Assembly (NCBI GenBank): GCA_964019425.1
Contig: OZ025839.1
Span: 248,001 to 312,000 of the forward strand
Direction: 5' to 3'
Origin: Flectonema sp. DT1601
Lineage: Eukaryota; Euglenozoa; Diplonemea; Diplonemida; Diplonemidae
Length of the DNA stretch: 64,000 nucleotides
Shown here: in pieces, positions 48,601 to 58,200 of the stretch
Position numbering within the stretch: position 1 is the stretch's first letter
Layout: the number at the start of each line of letters is the position of its first letter
Notes under the pieces: model-generated
The model's database searches: none
Seen by the model: only the letters and a program-made list of their open reading frames with translations
What the model was told of the DNA's origin: nothing
Translations under genes and position numbers: made by a program

Positions 48601-51600
48601 TGCTTGAACAATCAGATGTTGGAGCCTTGCTTGCAACACATTCTGGGAAAGCTCCGTTGTTGCTGTTCATCATCTCACAGACGTATCCAGCACCGCATTT
48701 CATGCTTGAACAATCGGATGTTGGAGCCTTGCTTGCAACACATTCTGGGTATGCTCCGTTGTTGCTCTTCATCATCTCACAGACATATCCAGCACCGCAT
48801 TTCATGCTTGAACAATCGGAAGTTGGAGCCTTGCTTGCAACACATTCTGGGTAAGCTCCGTTGTTGCTCTTCATCATCTCACAGACGTATCCAGCACCGC
48901 ATTTCATGCTTGAACAATCGGAAGTTGGAGCCTTGCTTGCAACACATTCTGGGTAAGCTCCGTTGTTGCTCTTCATCATCTCACAGACGTATCCGGTACG
49001 GCATTTCATGCTTGAACAATCGGATGTTGGAGCCTTGCTTGCAACACATTCTGGGTAAGCTCCGTTGTTGCTCTTCATCATCTCACAGACGTATCCAGCA
49101 CCGCATTTCATGCTTGAACAATCAGATGTTGGAGCCTTGCTTGCAACACATTCTGGGTAAGCTCCGTTGTTGCTCTTCATCATCTCACAGACGTATCCAG
49201 CACCGCATTTCATGCTTGAACAATCAGATGTTGGAGCCTTGCTTGCAACACATTCTGGGAAAGCTCCGTTGTTGCTGTTCATCATCTCACAGACGTATCC
49301 AGCACCGCATTTCATGCTTGAACAATCGGATGTTGGAGCCTTGCTTGCAACACATTCTGGGTAAGCTCCGTTGTTGCTCTTCATCATCTCACAGACGTAT
49401 CCAGCACCGCATTTCATGCTTGAACAATCGGAAGTTGGAGCCTTGCTTGCAACACATTCTGGGTAAGCTCCGTTGTTGCTCTTCATCATCTCACAGACGT
49501 ATCCGGTACGGCATTTCATGCTTGAACAATCGGATGTTGGAGCCTTGCTTGCAACACATTCTGGGTAAGCTCCGTTGTTGCTCTTCATCATCTCACAGAC
49601 GTATCCAGCACCGCATTTCATGCTTGAACAATCAGATGTTGGAGCCTTGCTTGCAACACATTCTGGGTAAGCTCCGTTGTTGCTCTTCATCATCTCACAG
49701 ACGTATCCAGCACCGCATTTCATGCTTGAACAATCAGATGTTGGAGCCTTGCTTGCAACACATTCTGGGTAAGCTCCGTTGTTGCTCTTCATCATCTCAC
49801 AGACGTATCCAGCACCGCATTTCATGCTTGAACAATCGGAAGTTGGAGCCTTGCTTGCAACACATTCTGGGTAAGCTCCGTTGTTGCTCTTCATCATCTC
49901 ACAGACGTATCCAGCACCGCATTTCATGCTTGAACAATCGGAAGTTGGAGCCTTGCTTGCAACACATTCTGGGTAAGCTCCGTTGTTGCTCTTCATCATC
50001 TCACAGATGTATCCAGCACCGCATTTCATGCTTGAACAATCAGATGTTGGAGCCTTGCTTGCAACACATTCTGGGTAAGCTCCGTTGTTGCTCTTCATCA
50101 TCTCACAGACGTATCCAGCACCGCATTTCATGCTTGAACAATCGGAAGTTGGAGCCTTGCTTGCAACACATTCTGGGTAAGCTCCGTTGTTGCTCTTCAT
50201 CATCTCACAGATGTATCCAGCACCGCATTTCATGCTTGAACAATCAGATGTTGGAGCCTTGCTTGCAACACATTCTGGGTAAGCTCCGTTGTTGCTCTTC
50301 ATCATCTCACAGACGTATCCAGCACCGCATTTCATGCTTGAACAATCGGAAGTTGGAGCCTTGCTTGCAACACATTCTGGGTAAGCTCCGTTGTTGCTCT
50401 TCATCATCTCACAGACGTATCCAGCACCGCATTTCATGCTTGAACAATCGGAAGTTGGAGCCTTGCTTGCAACACATTCTGGGTAAGCTCCGTTGTTGCT
50501 CTTCATCATCTCACAGATGTATCCAGCACCGCATTTCATGCTTGAACAATCGGATGTTGGAGCCTTGCTTGCAACACATTCTGGGTAAGCTCCGTTGTTG
50601 CTCTTCATCATCTCACAGACGTATCCAGCACCGCATTTCATGCTTGAACAATCGGATGTTGGAGCCTTGGTTGCAACACATTCTGGGTAAGCTCCGTTGT
50701 TGCTCTTCATCATCTCACAGACATATCCAGCACCGCATTTCATGCTTGAACAATCAGATGTTGGAGCCTTGCTTGCAACACATTCTGGGTAAGCTCCGTT
50801 GTTGCTCTTCATCATCTCACAGACGTATCCGGTACGGCATTTCATGCTTGAACAATCGGATGTTGGAGCCTTGCTTGCAACACATTCTGGGTAAGCTCCG
50901 TTGTTGCTCTTCATCATCTCACAGACGTATCCAGCACCGCATTTCATGCTTGAACAATCGGAAGTTGGAGCCTTGCTTGCAACACATTCTGGGTAAGCTC
51001 CGTTGTTGCTCTTCATCATCTCACAGACGTATCCAGCACCGCATTTCATGCTTGAACAATCGGAAGTTGGAGCCTTGCTTGCAACACATTCTGGGTAAGC
51101 TCCGTTGTTGCTCTTCATCATCTCACAGATGTATCCAGCACCGCATTTCATGCTTGAACAATCGGATGTTGGAGCCTTGCTTGCAACACATTCTGGGTAA
51201 GCTCCGTTGTTGCTCTTCATCATCTCACAGACGTATCCAGCACCGCATTTCATGCTTGAACAATCGGATGTTGGAACCTTGCTTGCAACACATTCTGGGT
51301 AAGCTCCGTTGTTGCTCTTCATCATCTCACAGACGTATCCAGCACCGCATTTCATGCTTGAACAATCGGATGTTGGAGCCTTGCTTGCAACACATTCTGG
51401 GTAAGCTCCGTTGTTGCTCTTCATCATCTCACAGACGTATCCAGCACCGCATTTCATGCTTGAACAATCGGATGTTGGAGCCTTGCTTGCAACACATTCT
51501 GGGTAAGCTCCGTTGTTGCTCTTCATCATCTCACAGACATATCCAGCACCGCATTTCATGCTTGAACAATCAGATGTTGGAGCCTTGCTTGCAACACATT

Positions 51601-53464
51601 CTGGGTAAGCTCCGTTGTTGCTCTTCATCATCTCACAGACGTATCCAGCACCGCATTTCATGCTTGAACAATCGGATGTTGGAGCCTTGCTTGCAACACA
51701 TTCTGGGTAAGCTCCGTTGTTGCTCTTCATCATCTCACAGACGTATCCGGTACGGCATTTCATGCTTGAACAATCGGATGTTGGAGCCTTGCTTGCAACA
51801 CATTCTGGGTAAGCTCCGTTGTTGCTCTTCATCATCTCACAGACGTATCCAGCACCGCATTTCATGCTTGAACAATCGGAAGTTGGAACCTTGCTTGCAA
51901 CACATTCTGGGTAAGCTCCGTTGTTGCTCTTCATCATCTCACAGACGTATCCAGCACCGCATTTCATGCTTGAACAATCGGATGTTGGAGCCTTGCTTGC
52001 AACACATTCTGGGTAAGCTCCGTTGTTGCTCTTCATCATCTCACAGACGTATCCGGTACGGCATTTCATGCTTGAACAATCGGATGTTGGAGCCTTGCTT
52101 GCAACACATTCTGGGTAAGCTCCGTTGTTGCTCTTCATCATCTCACAGACGTATCCAGCACCGCATTTCATGCTTGAACAATCGGATGTTGGAACCTTGC
52201 TTGCAACACATTCTGGGTAAGCTCCGTTGTTGCTCTTCATCATCTCACAGACGTATCCAGCACCGCATTTCATGCTTGAACAATCGGATGTTGGAGCCTT
52301 GCTTGCAACACATTCTGGGTAAGCTCCGTTGTTGCTCTTCATCATCTCACAGACGTATCCGGTACGGCATTTCATGCTTGAACAATCGGATGTTGGAGCC
52401 TTGCTTGCAACACATTCTGGGTAAGCTCCGTTGTTGCTCTTCATCATCTCACAGACGTATCCAGCACCGCATTTCATGCTTGAACAATCGGAAGTTGGAA
52501 CCTTGCTTGCAACACATTCTGGGTAAGCTCCGTTGTTGCTCTTCATCATCTCACAGACGTATCCAGCACCGCATTTCATGCTTGAACAATCGGATGTTGG
52601 AGCCTTGCTTGCAACACATTCTGGGTAAGCTCCGTTGTTGCTCTTCATCATCTCACAGACGTATCCGGTACGGCATTTCATGCTTGAACAATCGGATGTT
52701 GGAGCCTTGCTTGCAACACATTCTGGGTAAGCTCCGTTGTTGCTCTTCATCATCTCACAGACGTATCCAGCACCGCATTTCATGCTTGAACAATCGGATG
52801 TTGGAACCTTGCTTGCAACACATTCTGGGTAAGCTCCGTTGTTGCTCTTCATCATCTCACAGACGTATCCAGCACCGCATTTCATGCTTGAACAATCGGA
52901 TGTTGGAGCCTTGCTTGCAACACATTCTGGGTAAGCTCCGTTGTTGCTCTTCATCATCTCACAGACGTATCCAGCACCGCATTTCATGCTTGAACAATCA
53001 GATGTTGGAGCCTTGCTTGCAACACATTCTGGGTAAGCTCCGTTGTTGCTCTTCATAATCTCACAGACGTATCCGGTATGGCATTTCATGCTTGAACAAT
53101 CGGATGTTGGAGCCTTGCTTGCAACACATTCTGGGTAAGCTCCGTTGTTGCTCTTCATCATCTCACAGACGTATCCGGTACGGCATTTCATGCTTGAACA
53201 ATCGGATGTTGGAGCCTTGCTTGCAACACATTCTGGGTAAGCTCCGTTGTTGCTCTTCATCATCTCACAGACGTATCCAGCACCGCATGTCATGCTTGAA
53301 CAATCGGATGTTGGAACCTTGCTTGCAACACATTCTGGGTAAGCTCCGTTGTTGCCCTTCATCATCTCACAGACGTATCCAGACCTACACTTCATAGTGC
53401 TGCAATCAGTATTTGACTGACTGTGAACTATTGAAGCTGCTAAACAGAGTATTAAAAGTCTCAT
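45680..53464 (-). CDS. Giant cysteine-rich repeat membrane protein, array copy 3 (2594 aa)
   Basis: Same design as copies 1 and 2, but 374 residues longer. That is exactly 11 extra 34-residue repeats, about 54 in all. The C-terminal region, membrane span and TRV tail match copy 2. Near the signal peptide the repeats follow a higher-order period of three units (GA-V, GA-A, RT-A), visible at about 51.7-53.0 kb. Other private variants are CEMMNSNNGAF and GYICEMM units, which occur several times in blocks. This marks copy 3 as the most recently expanded. The 5' flank is shared with copies 1 and 2 only to 53716. Confidence 0.9.
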   Translation of the reverse strand: MRLLILCLAASIVHSQSNTDCSTMKCRSGYVCEMMKGNNGAYPECVASKVPTSDCSSMTCGAGYVCEMMKSNNGAYPECVASKAPTSDCSSMKCRTGYVCEMMKSNNGAYPECVASKAPTSDCSSMKCHTGYVCEIMKSNNGAYPECVASKAPTSDCSSMKCGAGYVCEMMKSNNGAYPECVASKAPTSDCSSMKCGAGYVCEMMKSNNGAYPECVASKVPTSDCSSMKCGAGYVCEMMKSNNGAYPECVASKAPTSDCSSMKCRTGYVCEMMKSNNGAYPECVASKAPTSDCSSMKCGAGYVCEMMKSNNGAYPECVASKVPTSDCSSMKCGAGYVCEMMKSNNGAYPECVASKAPTSDCSSMKCRTGYVCEMMKSNNGAYPECVASKAPTSDCSSMKCGAGYVCEMMKSNNGAYPECVASKVPTSDCSSMKCGAGYVCEMMKSNNGAYPECVASKAPTSDCSSMKCRTGYVCEMMKSNNGAYPECVASKAPTSDCSSMKCGAGYVCEMMKSNNGAYPECVASKVPTSDCSSMKCGAGYVCEMMKSNNGAYPECVASKAPTSDCSSMKCRTGYVCEMMKSNNGAYPECVASKAPTSDCSSMKCGAGYVCEMMKSNNGAYPECVASKAPTSDCSSMKCGAGYVCEMMKSNNGAYPECVASKAPTSDCSSMKCGAGYVCEMMKSNNGAYPECVASKAPTSDCSSMKCGAGYVCEMMKSNNGAYPECVASKVPTSDCSSMKCGAGYVCEMMKSNNGAYPECVASKAPTSDCSSMKCGAGYICEMMKSNNGAYPECVASKAPTSDCSSMKCGAGYVCEMMKSNNGAYPECVASKAPTSDCSSMKCGAGYVCEMMKSNNGAYPECVASKAPTSDCSSMKCRTGYVCEMMKSNNGAYPECVASKAPTSDCSSMKCGAGYVCEMMKSNNGAYPECVATKAPTSDCSSMKCGAGYVCEMMKSNNGAYPECVASKAPTSDCSSMKCGAGYICEMMKSNNGAYPECVASKAPTSDCSSMKCGAGYVCEMMKSNNGAYPECVASKAPTSDCSSMKCGAGYVCEMMKSNNGAYPECVASKAPTSDCSSMKCGAGYICEMMKSNNGAYPECVASKAPTSDCSSMKCGAGYVCEMMKSNNGAYPECVASKAPTSDCSSMKCGAGYICEMMKSNNGAYPECVASKAPTSDCSSMKCGAGYVCEMMKSNNGAYPECVASKAPTSDCSSMKCGAGYVCEMMKSNNGAYPECVASKAPTSDCSSMKCGAGYVCEMMKSNNGAYPECVASKAPTSDCSSMKCGAGYVCEMMKSNNGAYPECVASKAPTSDCSSMKCRTGYVCEMMKSNNGAYPECVASKAPTSDCSSMKCGAGYVCEMMKSNNGAYPECVASKAPTSDCSSMKCGAGYVCEMMNSNNGAFPECVASKAPTSDCSSMKCGAGYVCEMMKSNNGAYPECVASKAPTSDCSSMKCGAGYVCEMMKSNNGAYPECVASKAPTSDCSSMKCRTGYVCEMMKSNNGAYPECVASKAPTSDCSSMKCGAGYVCEMMKSNNGAYPECVASKAPTSDCSSMKCGAGYVCEMMKSNNGAYPECVASKAPTSDCSSMKCGAGYVCEMMNSNNGAFPECVASKAPTSDCSSMKCGAGYVCEMMKSNNGAYPECVASKVPTSDCSSMKCGAGYVCEMMKSNNGAYPECVASKAPTSDCSSMKCGAGYVCEMMKSNNGAYPECVASKAPTSDCSSMKCGTGFVCEMMKSNNGAYPECVASKVLTSDCSSMKCGAGYVCEMMKSNNGAYPECVASKVLTSDCSSMKCGAGYVCEMMKSNNGAYPECVASKAPTSDCSSMKCRTGYVCEMMKSNNGAYPECVVKKTVDMMICQSDDDCEEEEFCRTKSIKSGKCGSEMICVKRSKEGDSCGGYKPSCEYDICLSSLKCITKEDNINLPGSCMKSVLSVDDVCRIDSGRIISMDRSSDCPAGTKCTRNVNSKEWLCVKSNAIRCNPSSCKEGEYCSVEGGNVKCIAPEIDVKCDLKTNDVVLCGTGRTCKKGYSCTGCQQMCKCDVNGKKVCSKDCRPSCERIEEKSECLAESVSKWNSLGCKTFSCYNSVKSPSLEEMRYCCEKTGRYCKEDEKDQFDCRSDPKGWTFAQRKWCCEEKQVGCPIAMYDCSVDDASMEIVKNAEGLLQTSVVDVTMWEEKKAAYCCEKFQVGCVVDVDAFDCEWSEKTAAAWSEEQSDWCCFVKGVRCPDAAAADVKVNEKCQVMRAERASWDELTRMDCCLSDGVGCATEKFDCFSDSKAMSDWGSDQIDWCCNEENIACSVDCRADAGLLSEEDKEGCCKSKGLHCKASETSGEDEVVGSQGKTNNKRKSFRLSFKGSYSKIMENPKRFLRKLRRTIMRVTKELESSNVMIKYVGSLMKDNIVPAKDVREKWGTSIPSSWNTELFEKELSKNREVKTLGHGVSSTKDQQSVGDSGMFVDFEVTDESAAVLNTAVTESGNGAGLLRDNGDGSTLIMEPVGNGMESLDSPKTTTEDTVVKGGSDDISSSSSSSSNSSNDIIYIIVGVVASLCLGGALVAFTIYRKQQNNKNESENFLTSMQELEASITNDKITSTVTRV
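47920..53411 (-). repeat. 102-bp coding tandem repeat, about 54 units (gene 3)
   Basis: Same 102-bp unit, with a 306-bp higher-order repeat in the half that encodes the N-terminal side. GGTACGG landmarks fall near 51749, 52054, 52361 and 52666. Confidence 0.95.
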
Positions 53465-53716
53465 TATTTGGTGTTTTTAATGTGCTGTATTAAATGATGG
53501 TATGAAGATGTTTTATTTAAGAAACAATGTGTGCTATCCCTCTTCTTAATTTTGGTCAACATGGTAAATATATAACACAAGCATGATAAGAGATATCAAT
53601 GAATTGGAATAAGTAGTGGAAAAGGTGAATAGGTATACTTCTTCAGAGACATCAATAATAATTAAACGGCTGGTAAGTATGTAAGGACGTCACAAATATC
53701 AAGAACAACCCTCAAG

Positions 53717-55271
53717 TATTGGGGAAATCCTATTGCAATGGCCAGAGCACTGAGAACAAGAGATGCCTCGTTTCTTATGAGGAGTAGTATTGGACAATCT
53801 GACGAGCGGGAAGTAATTTGGAAGATGTCAACTCAATTCACGTATCGTTCCAAAAGTACAAGTTTACCTATCACACCTGATGAACAATCTGCACAACTTC
53901 GTGTCTCAACAACAGAACCTGATTCTGATGAATATAAAATAGTACACACAACTGGCTGAACAGAAACTAAGGATCTCCAGCGCCTGTTCTTCCTCGGATC
54001 TGATAAAAAAAAAATTGGGTTCCCTGGACCGTACATCCGCAAGGTTTTACTTAGCGCTGACCCACTCCAAATTATACAAACATTTTGAACAAAGCAAAAT
54101 TAAACACTAATTAATAGCATATGACCGAACACATCCTCCTTCTAAAAGCACCACATACTGTAGTATTGTCTACCTAAATAGATAAGTGGTCAGCTTTGCT
54201 GATTCCATTAAGAGTTTGTCTTAGGGCATCAGCCTCAAGAACATTGATATGCCGGATTTCACCCGCTGCCATGACAAGCCAACAATAATAAGTTCCCCTG
54301 TATCCCAAACAACAACTCCTCCCTATCCTTGCAATGAGGCATCAACGAAAAGATCTGCAGTCTTTCCTTTCTTTTCTTTAGGGATTATCTCCCTTTCAAA
54401 CATCCTACACCACAAGTACCCCCCTGTTCAGATAATTAGTAATTCTTCGGAGGTATTTCAATGCAAACCAGTACCTCCCTGGGGAAACACCAGAGACTGT
54501 ACTTGCATGAAGAAGGCGACCACCCAAAGATTCCAATTGAGAAGCAGTCAAAGAAGAAAGGCAAGTGGAACGAAGCTTCCTCTTAATCTTGGTACCCAAT
54601 CCCACAGTTTTCTTTTGATGTGAAAACAGAACACCAAGAAACTCATAACAAGTAGAACAATCAATCGAGTCACTTGGTTTCCATGTCACTCCTGCCCTCC
54701 TTGCTAGGTCATCCATTCTTTCATATTAATCTTATTCTTCACACAGAACCATAATGTAATCTTCCACAACTGATCCCCCGACAAATCTCTGGATCACAAC
54801 GGAGCTATTTAAATCAAACAAACTTTGAAAAGACACCAAACATCAACTAATATCTGCTTAAGAATTATCAAATCATACTTAGTCATCGCTGCTCAGTTAA
54901 ACAATCCTTAACAGGTAGAACCACACTAATGCAGCGTTCTCTCGTCTTCATCTGCAACGGCGACACCCGAGATGAGCCATCTGCAGGATTCTTTTCGGCG
55001 CCACATACCGGACATCGAAAGAACACTTCTTTCCCGCTAGCCACTCAATGGCCCTAGTCAAGACCTTAAACTGACTATGCACTCTTAAAATAAGAACAAG
55101 AGTAAATGTAAAAAAAAAAGTAATTGTTTTTTTTTTTTTTTTTTTTCTCAACAATCAGCTCCAACTGATCGATCCTTTTTCTTTTTTTTCTCATTCTTCC
55201 CTTCTCCCGCTCCCCAACTTTTAATAAAATCGAGATCAGCTCAGACTGATTGTTTATCACTCTTGATTAAT
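53717..55271 (-). mobile_element. Fossil retroelement pieces (reverse transcriptase / RNase H)
   Basis: The minus strand carries recognisable scraps of a retroelement polyprotein. A reverse transcriptase connection region lies at about 54405-54716 (CYEFLGVLFSHQ). RNase H-like pieces lie at about 54060-54400 and 54950-55080 (AIEWLAGKKCSFDVRYV). The order of pieces does not match one intact element, so two or more fragments are likely. It is clearly broken, with several breaks. The family is LTR- or DIRS-type by the look of the RNase H end; no terminal repeats were found. It is probably old. Confidence 0.5.
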
Positions 55272-55853
55272 GAGGCGATCGGCAGGGTGGAGGTGTTCAC
55301 GATTTTTCACTTTGCTACACGAAAATTCACGATTTTTCACGATTTTTCACGATTTTTCACGATTTTTCACTTAATTTTTTGCTGCTTTTTGGTAGTGAAA
55401 TCCTGTGAAAATGTGTGAATTCTAGTGAAAAAGGTGAGTGATATCCAGATGGTACCGTTGGTGCTGGTGTGCTGTGCGATGTCAAACCTGTTCAGTTTGC
55501 CATACGTCATGTCACTTTGACAACTAAATGGGCATCGCTTGTGCCCAGTGACCCATCACCCTTCCTGACCATCGCTTGTGGTGAGGTTCCGGACTTTGGA
55601 CCGGCGCATCGCGTGTGCGGTGGGTTTAATCACTGAGGGGCTCATTCTCGTTCAGACTGTTCTGTTCTGTGGTGTCTTTCCATTACTCCTCCCATCTCTG
55701 CCAGGAGACAGCCTGACAACCCATATTGATATTGCTTGAGAGACAATGAGAGGTAATTCATTGGGGTAGAAACAAGTGAGTGTAATCATTGGGTTCCAAG
55801 CTGATGATAATTTTTTTGGTTAAATAAATAAAAAATCCAAAGAGCAACTGTTG

Positions 55854-56306
55854 TCATTGCTCAACCTTGGGATTCTTGCGTGCCGGTTCTGCAGCCTTCT
55901 TTTTCTTCGCCTCTGCAGCCTTCTTCCTGGCTGCATCCCTTGCTTCCTCCTTCGCCTTCTTGGCAGCCGCCTTCTCCTTTCTTGCCTCCTCTTTTCGCTG
56001 AGCAGTTTTTTCTTGTGCAACTTTCCTGGCAGCAGCATTTTCTGCTGCTTTCGCTGCTTTCGCTTGGGTCAGTGTGGCGGACTGCTGGGGCACCGGGAGG
56101 GAGAGGGGGTCACGCAACTTTAGCTTTGCGGGGAGCTCCAGCGCAAAGCATTCAACAACAGAGAAAATGAATGCCCCGCGCTGGGACTTGGTTGGGGGGT
56201 TAGGTAGGGATAGTGCGTCCACCGGGATGATGCTGGCATCAGGCTTGGTGAGCATGGGGTCATCGGGGACATCGCTCTTCAGCTTAGAGACCTGAATGTG
56301 GTTCAC
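55854..56306 (-). CDS. Lys/Ala-rich C-terminal coding segment of the inverted-repeat element
   Basis: The frame encodes SKLKSDVPDDPMLTKPDA, then a long Lys/Ala/Glu-rich helical tail (AARKVAQEKTAQRKEEARK) ending NPKVEQ. The frame stays open upstream of 56306 for about 28 more codons (ARLLKVNRQVNHALSHV) with no ATG, so this is a 3' exon or a fragment. The basic tail could bind nucleic acid. No family was recognised. Confidence 0.4.
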   Translation of the reverse strand: MNHIQVSKLKSDVPDDPMLTKPDASIIPVDALSLPNPPTKSQRGAFIFSVVECFALELPAKLKLRDPLSLPVPQQSATLTQAKAAKAAENAAARKVAQEKTAQRKEEARKEKAAAKKAKEEARDAARKKAAEAKKKKAAEPARKNPKVEQ

Positions 56307-56527
56307 ATGGGAGAGGGCGTGGTTGACCTGCCTATTGACTTTCAGCAGGCGGGCGTGGTGAGGGGAGACTGTGTCACCGCAATAGCAGCTGCTTGTTCAG
56401 ATTCATCATTACTATGTAAAAAAGAGAAACACATACTACCGAGATACAATGACCGACACCTTGTCAAGCAACTCGGCTGCGTCTGTCGTGAACTCCAGTG
56501 CCGTCCGTAGCATGCAAATGCTAAGGT

Positions 56528-56896
56528 TCAGAAGCGCCCATTCGTAACCTTCTCTTTAAATGGACACGCCCTAAAAGAGATGCGGTGCTTCTTGCGAAGC
56601 CAGTAAGCAAACGACCGATTCCCACGTATGAAGAAGCACAGCGTTACTATTGAACGGAGGAAGTCACTGAGGCCAAAGTACTTCGCAATCCAGGAGGCAA
56701 TGCAATGAACTCGGCGTGTAGGCTCCGGGATGAGGCAGATATTGCCATCTTGGTCAAATAATTTAAACCCCCTGTATTCTGACCCACCCCGATCACTGAG
56801 CGCAGAGGTAATCGTGCAGGTTGACAGAGGTGGTGGTGCCGGATCAGTGATTAAGATTCCGAGCTGCTGGAAGTGGCGCACGTCGTAGTGTGTCAC
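56528..56896 (-). CDS. Unrecognised coding segment of the inverted-repeat element (middle)
   Basis: About 120 codons of normal amino-acid composition (RGFKLFDQDGNICLIPEPT, ASWIAKYFGLSDFLRSI). It overlaps the end of the 56844-57455 frame and is in a different frame, so the two are either spliced together or the region is decayed. No known domain. Confidence 0.4.
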   Translation of the reverse strand: MTHYDVRHFQQLGILITDPAPPPLSTCTITSALSDRGGSEYRGFKLFDQDGNICLIPEPTRRVHCIASWIAKYFGLSDFLRSIVTLCFFIRGNRSFAYWLRKKHRISFRACPFKEKVTNGRF

Positions 56897-57455
56897 AGAA
56901 TGATTGAGCTTGGTGGCTCTGTGTCAGTTTGCATGCAAGACTATAGCATGCAGTCGTAGCTGTAGCAGCAGTGATGTGTAGCGCTGACGAGTTTTCTGTC
57001 ACAGATGTTGCGTCACTTACTAGGCAGAAAGTACTCTCCCGGTTGCGAATGAGAAACACACAATCCTGCACATACAACCACCGGATCATCTCTCTTCGTG
57101 CAGCCCAATAACTGACGGAGTCAAGACCATGAAGCTGGCGGGTAAACTGCGGAATGCGGCGCATGGCGATGTGCTGCAAGAGGATCGGGACAACTGTACT
57201 TGGTGGCTGTGGGCGGTGATGCAGGGTCCCAGCAACAGTGTATTGCGATACACCGTCAACCTCACCAATCTTCTCATCGCACCAGATCAGCATGCCATCC
57301 GTGCCAGCAACACGAGCCCTAACCTCCAAGTCATCTTCAACTTCTAGTCCCATACCACCCAATATATCTAACAGCTTTGATCTGCTAGTCACATACAGCA
57401 AGATCTCTGCTGGCAAGGAATCGCGAAGTTGCACTGTTACTCTTACGAGAGCCAT
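56844..57455 (-). CDS. Unrecognised N-terminal coding segment of the inverted-repeat element
   Basis: Starts with ATG at 57455 (MALVRVTVQLRDSLPAEIL) and runs about 200 codons with balanced composition (SKLLDILGGMGLEVEDDLE, SVSYWAARREMIRWLYVQD). I recognise no transposase, helicase or recombinase motif. It lies about 410 bp inside the right inverted repeat, where a transposase start could be expected. Confidence 0.45.
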   Translation of the reverse strand: MALVRVTVQLRDSLPAEILLYVTSRSKLLDILGGMGLEVEDDLEVRARVAGTDGMLIWCDEKIGEVDGVSQYTVAGTLHHRPQPPSTVVPILLQHIAMRRIPQFTRQLHGLDSVSYWAARREMIRWLYVQDCVFLIRNRESTFCLVSDATSVTENSSALHITAATATTACYSLACKLTQSHQAQSFCDTLRRAPLPAARNLNH

Positions 57456-57919
57456 GTGAATGCATTACCACAATAAACTTTAGAGAACGATAGGATTAAC
57501 AAGCACCACCACTTCAACAATCACCACACATGCCTATCAACCCACCTGTGCTAGAATAGTTCAGCAACCACATGAAACTGTAACAAGAGCTGGATTAAAG
57601 AGAAGTAGTATTAACAATAAACTGTAGAGAACGATAGGATTAACAAGCACCGATGACAACTACGAAGCAGTGCAGTTCAGGCCCCCCCTGAGTAGTTTTT
57701 TTTACCAAACCACAAATCTCAATATCAAAATTCACGAAAATTCACGATTTTTCACCATGCTTTTTGGCAGTGAATTTTCGTGAATTTTCGTGATAGGTAG
57801 TGACAACTCGTGACAAACCGTGAAGGATCGTGAAAATTCGTGAAACCTCCACCCCTGCCGATCGCCTCAATTTATTTGCATGTATAAGCTGGAGTCGCGG
57901 CGCAGAAGGAGGACCCTTT

Positions 57920-58200
57920 AAAGGTCTACCTTTTTTGATTGTATCTCGAAGGCGCATCAGCGGGATTTTCAGCAGATGGTACGTACTTTACATGAAGGAC
58001 AGAACTCGACTTCTCAAGTCCCGCCAACATCATCTCTAGCATCGGAGACGCCTGTTCCACTAGAGTGTACCCACGTTTAACCGCAGCAATCACAGCAACG
58101 TTGTCAACCGCGGCATGTATGTCGAGGAGTTGATGATTCAATTCAATGACCTTGAGAACTCCATAGCACAGAGCATACATTTCCTTCACGTAAATATCGT
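57920..58200 (-). mobile_element. Fossil retroelement RNase H end
   Basis: The minus strand encodes a stretch ending HVKYVPSAENPADAPSR, the typical C-terminal signature of retroelement RNase H domains, preceded by AAVDNVAVIAAVKRGY (the D-N pair). It is a partial, broken copy just outside the right end of the inverted-repeat element. It is similar in type to the pieces left of that element, so the 2.6-kb element may have inserted among retroelement debris. Confidence 0.55.

Larger units (their letters stand above)
44411..53716. repeat. Tandem array unit 3 (9306 bp, ends after the 5' flank)
   Basis: Third unit. Homology ends at ~53716 in the 5' flank, where units 1 and 2 continue into the 182-bp repeat and spacer. 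This shows where the spacer joins in the other two units. Confidence 0.88.
55272..57868. mobile_element. 2.6-kb element with terminal inverted repeats and subterminal repeats, probable DNA transposon
   Basis: The ends are inverted copies of each other: GAGGCGATCGGCAGGGTGG at 55272-55290 and its near-perfect complement at 57850-57868 (one extra G). The inner core CAGGGTGGAGGT resembles hAT-type CAGGG ends. Both ends carry clusters of a CACGATTTTT / TTTTCACGA motif inside the terminal repeat (55302-55372 and 57728-57845), like transposase-binding subterminal repeats. CGATCG flanks both ends and could be a 6-bp target duplication, although it is palindromic. The interior is GC-richer than its surroundings, with minus-strand coding stretches. 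No known transposase was recognised. Confidence 0.6.
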
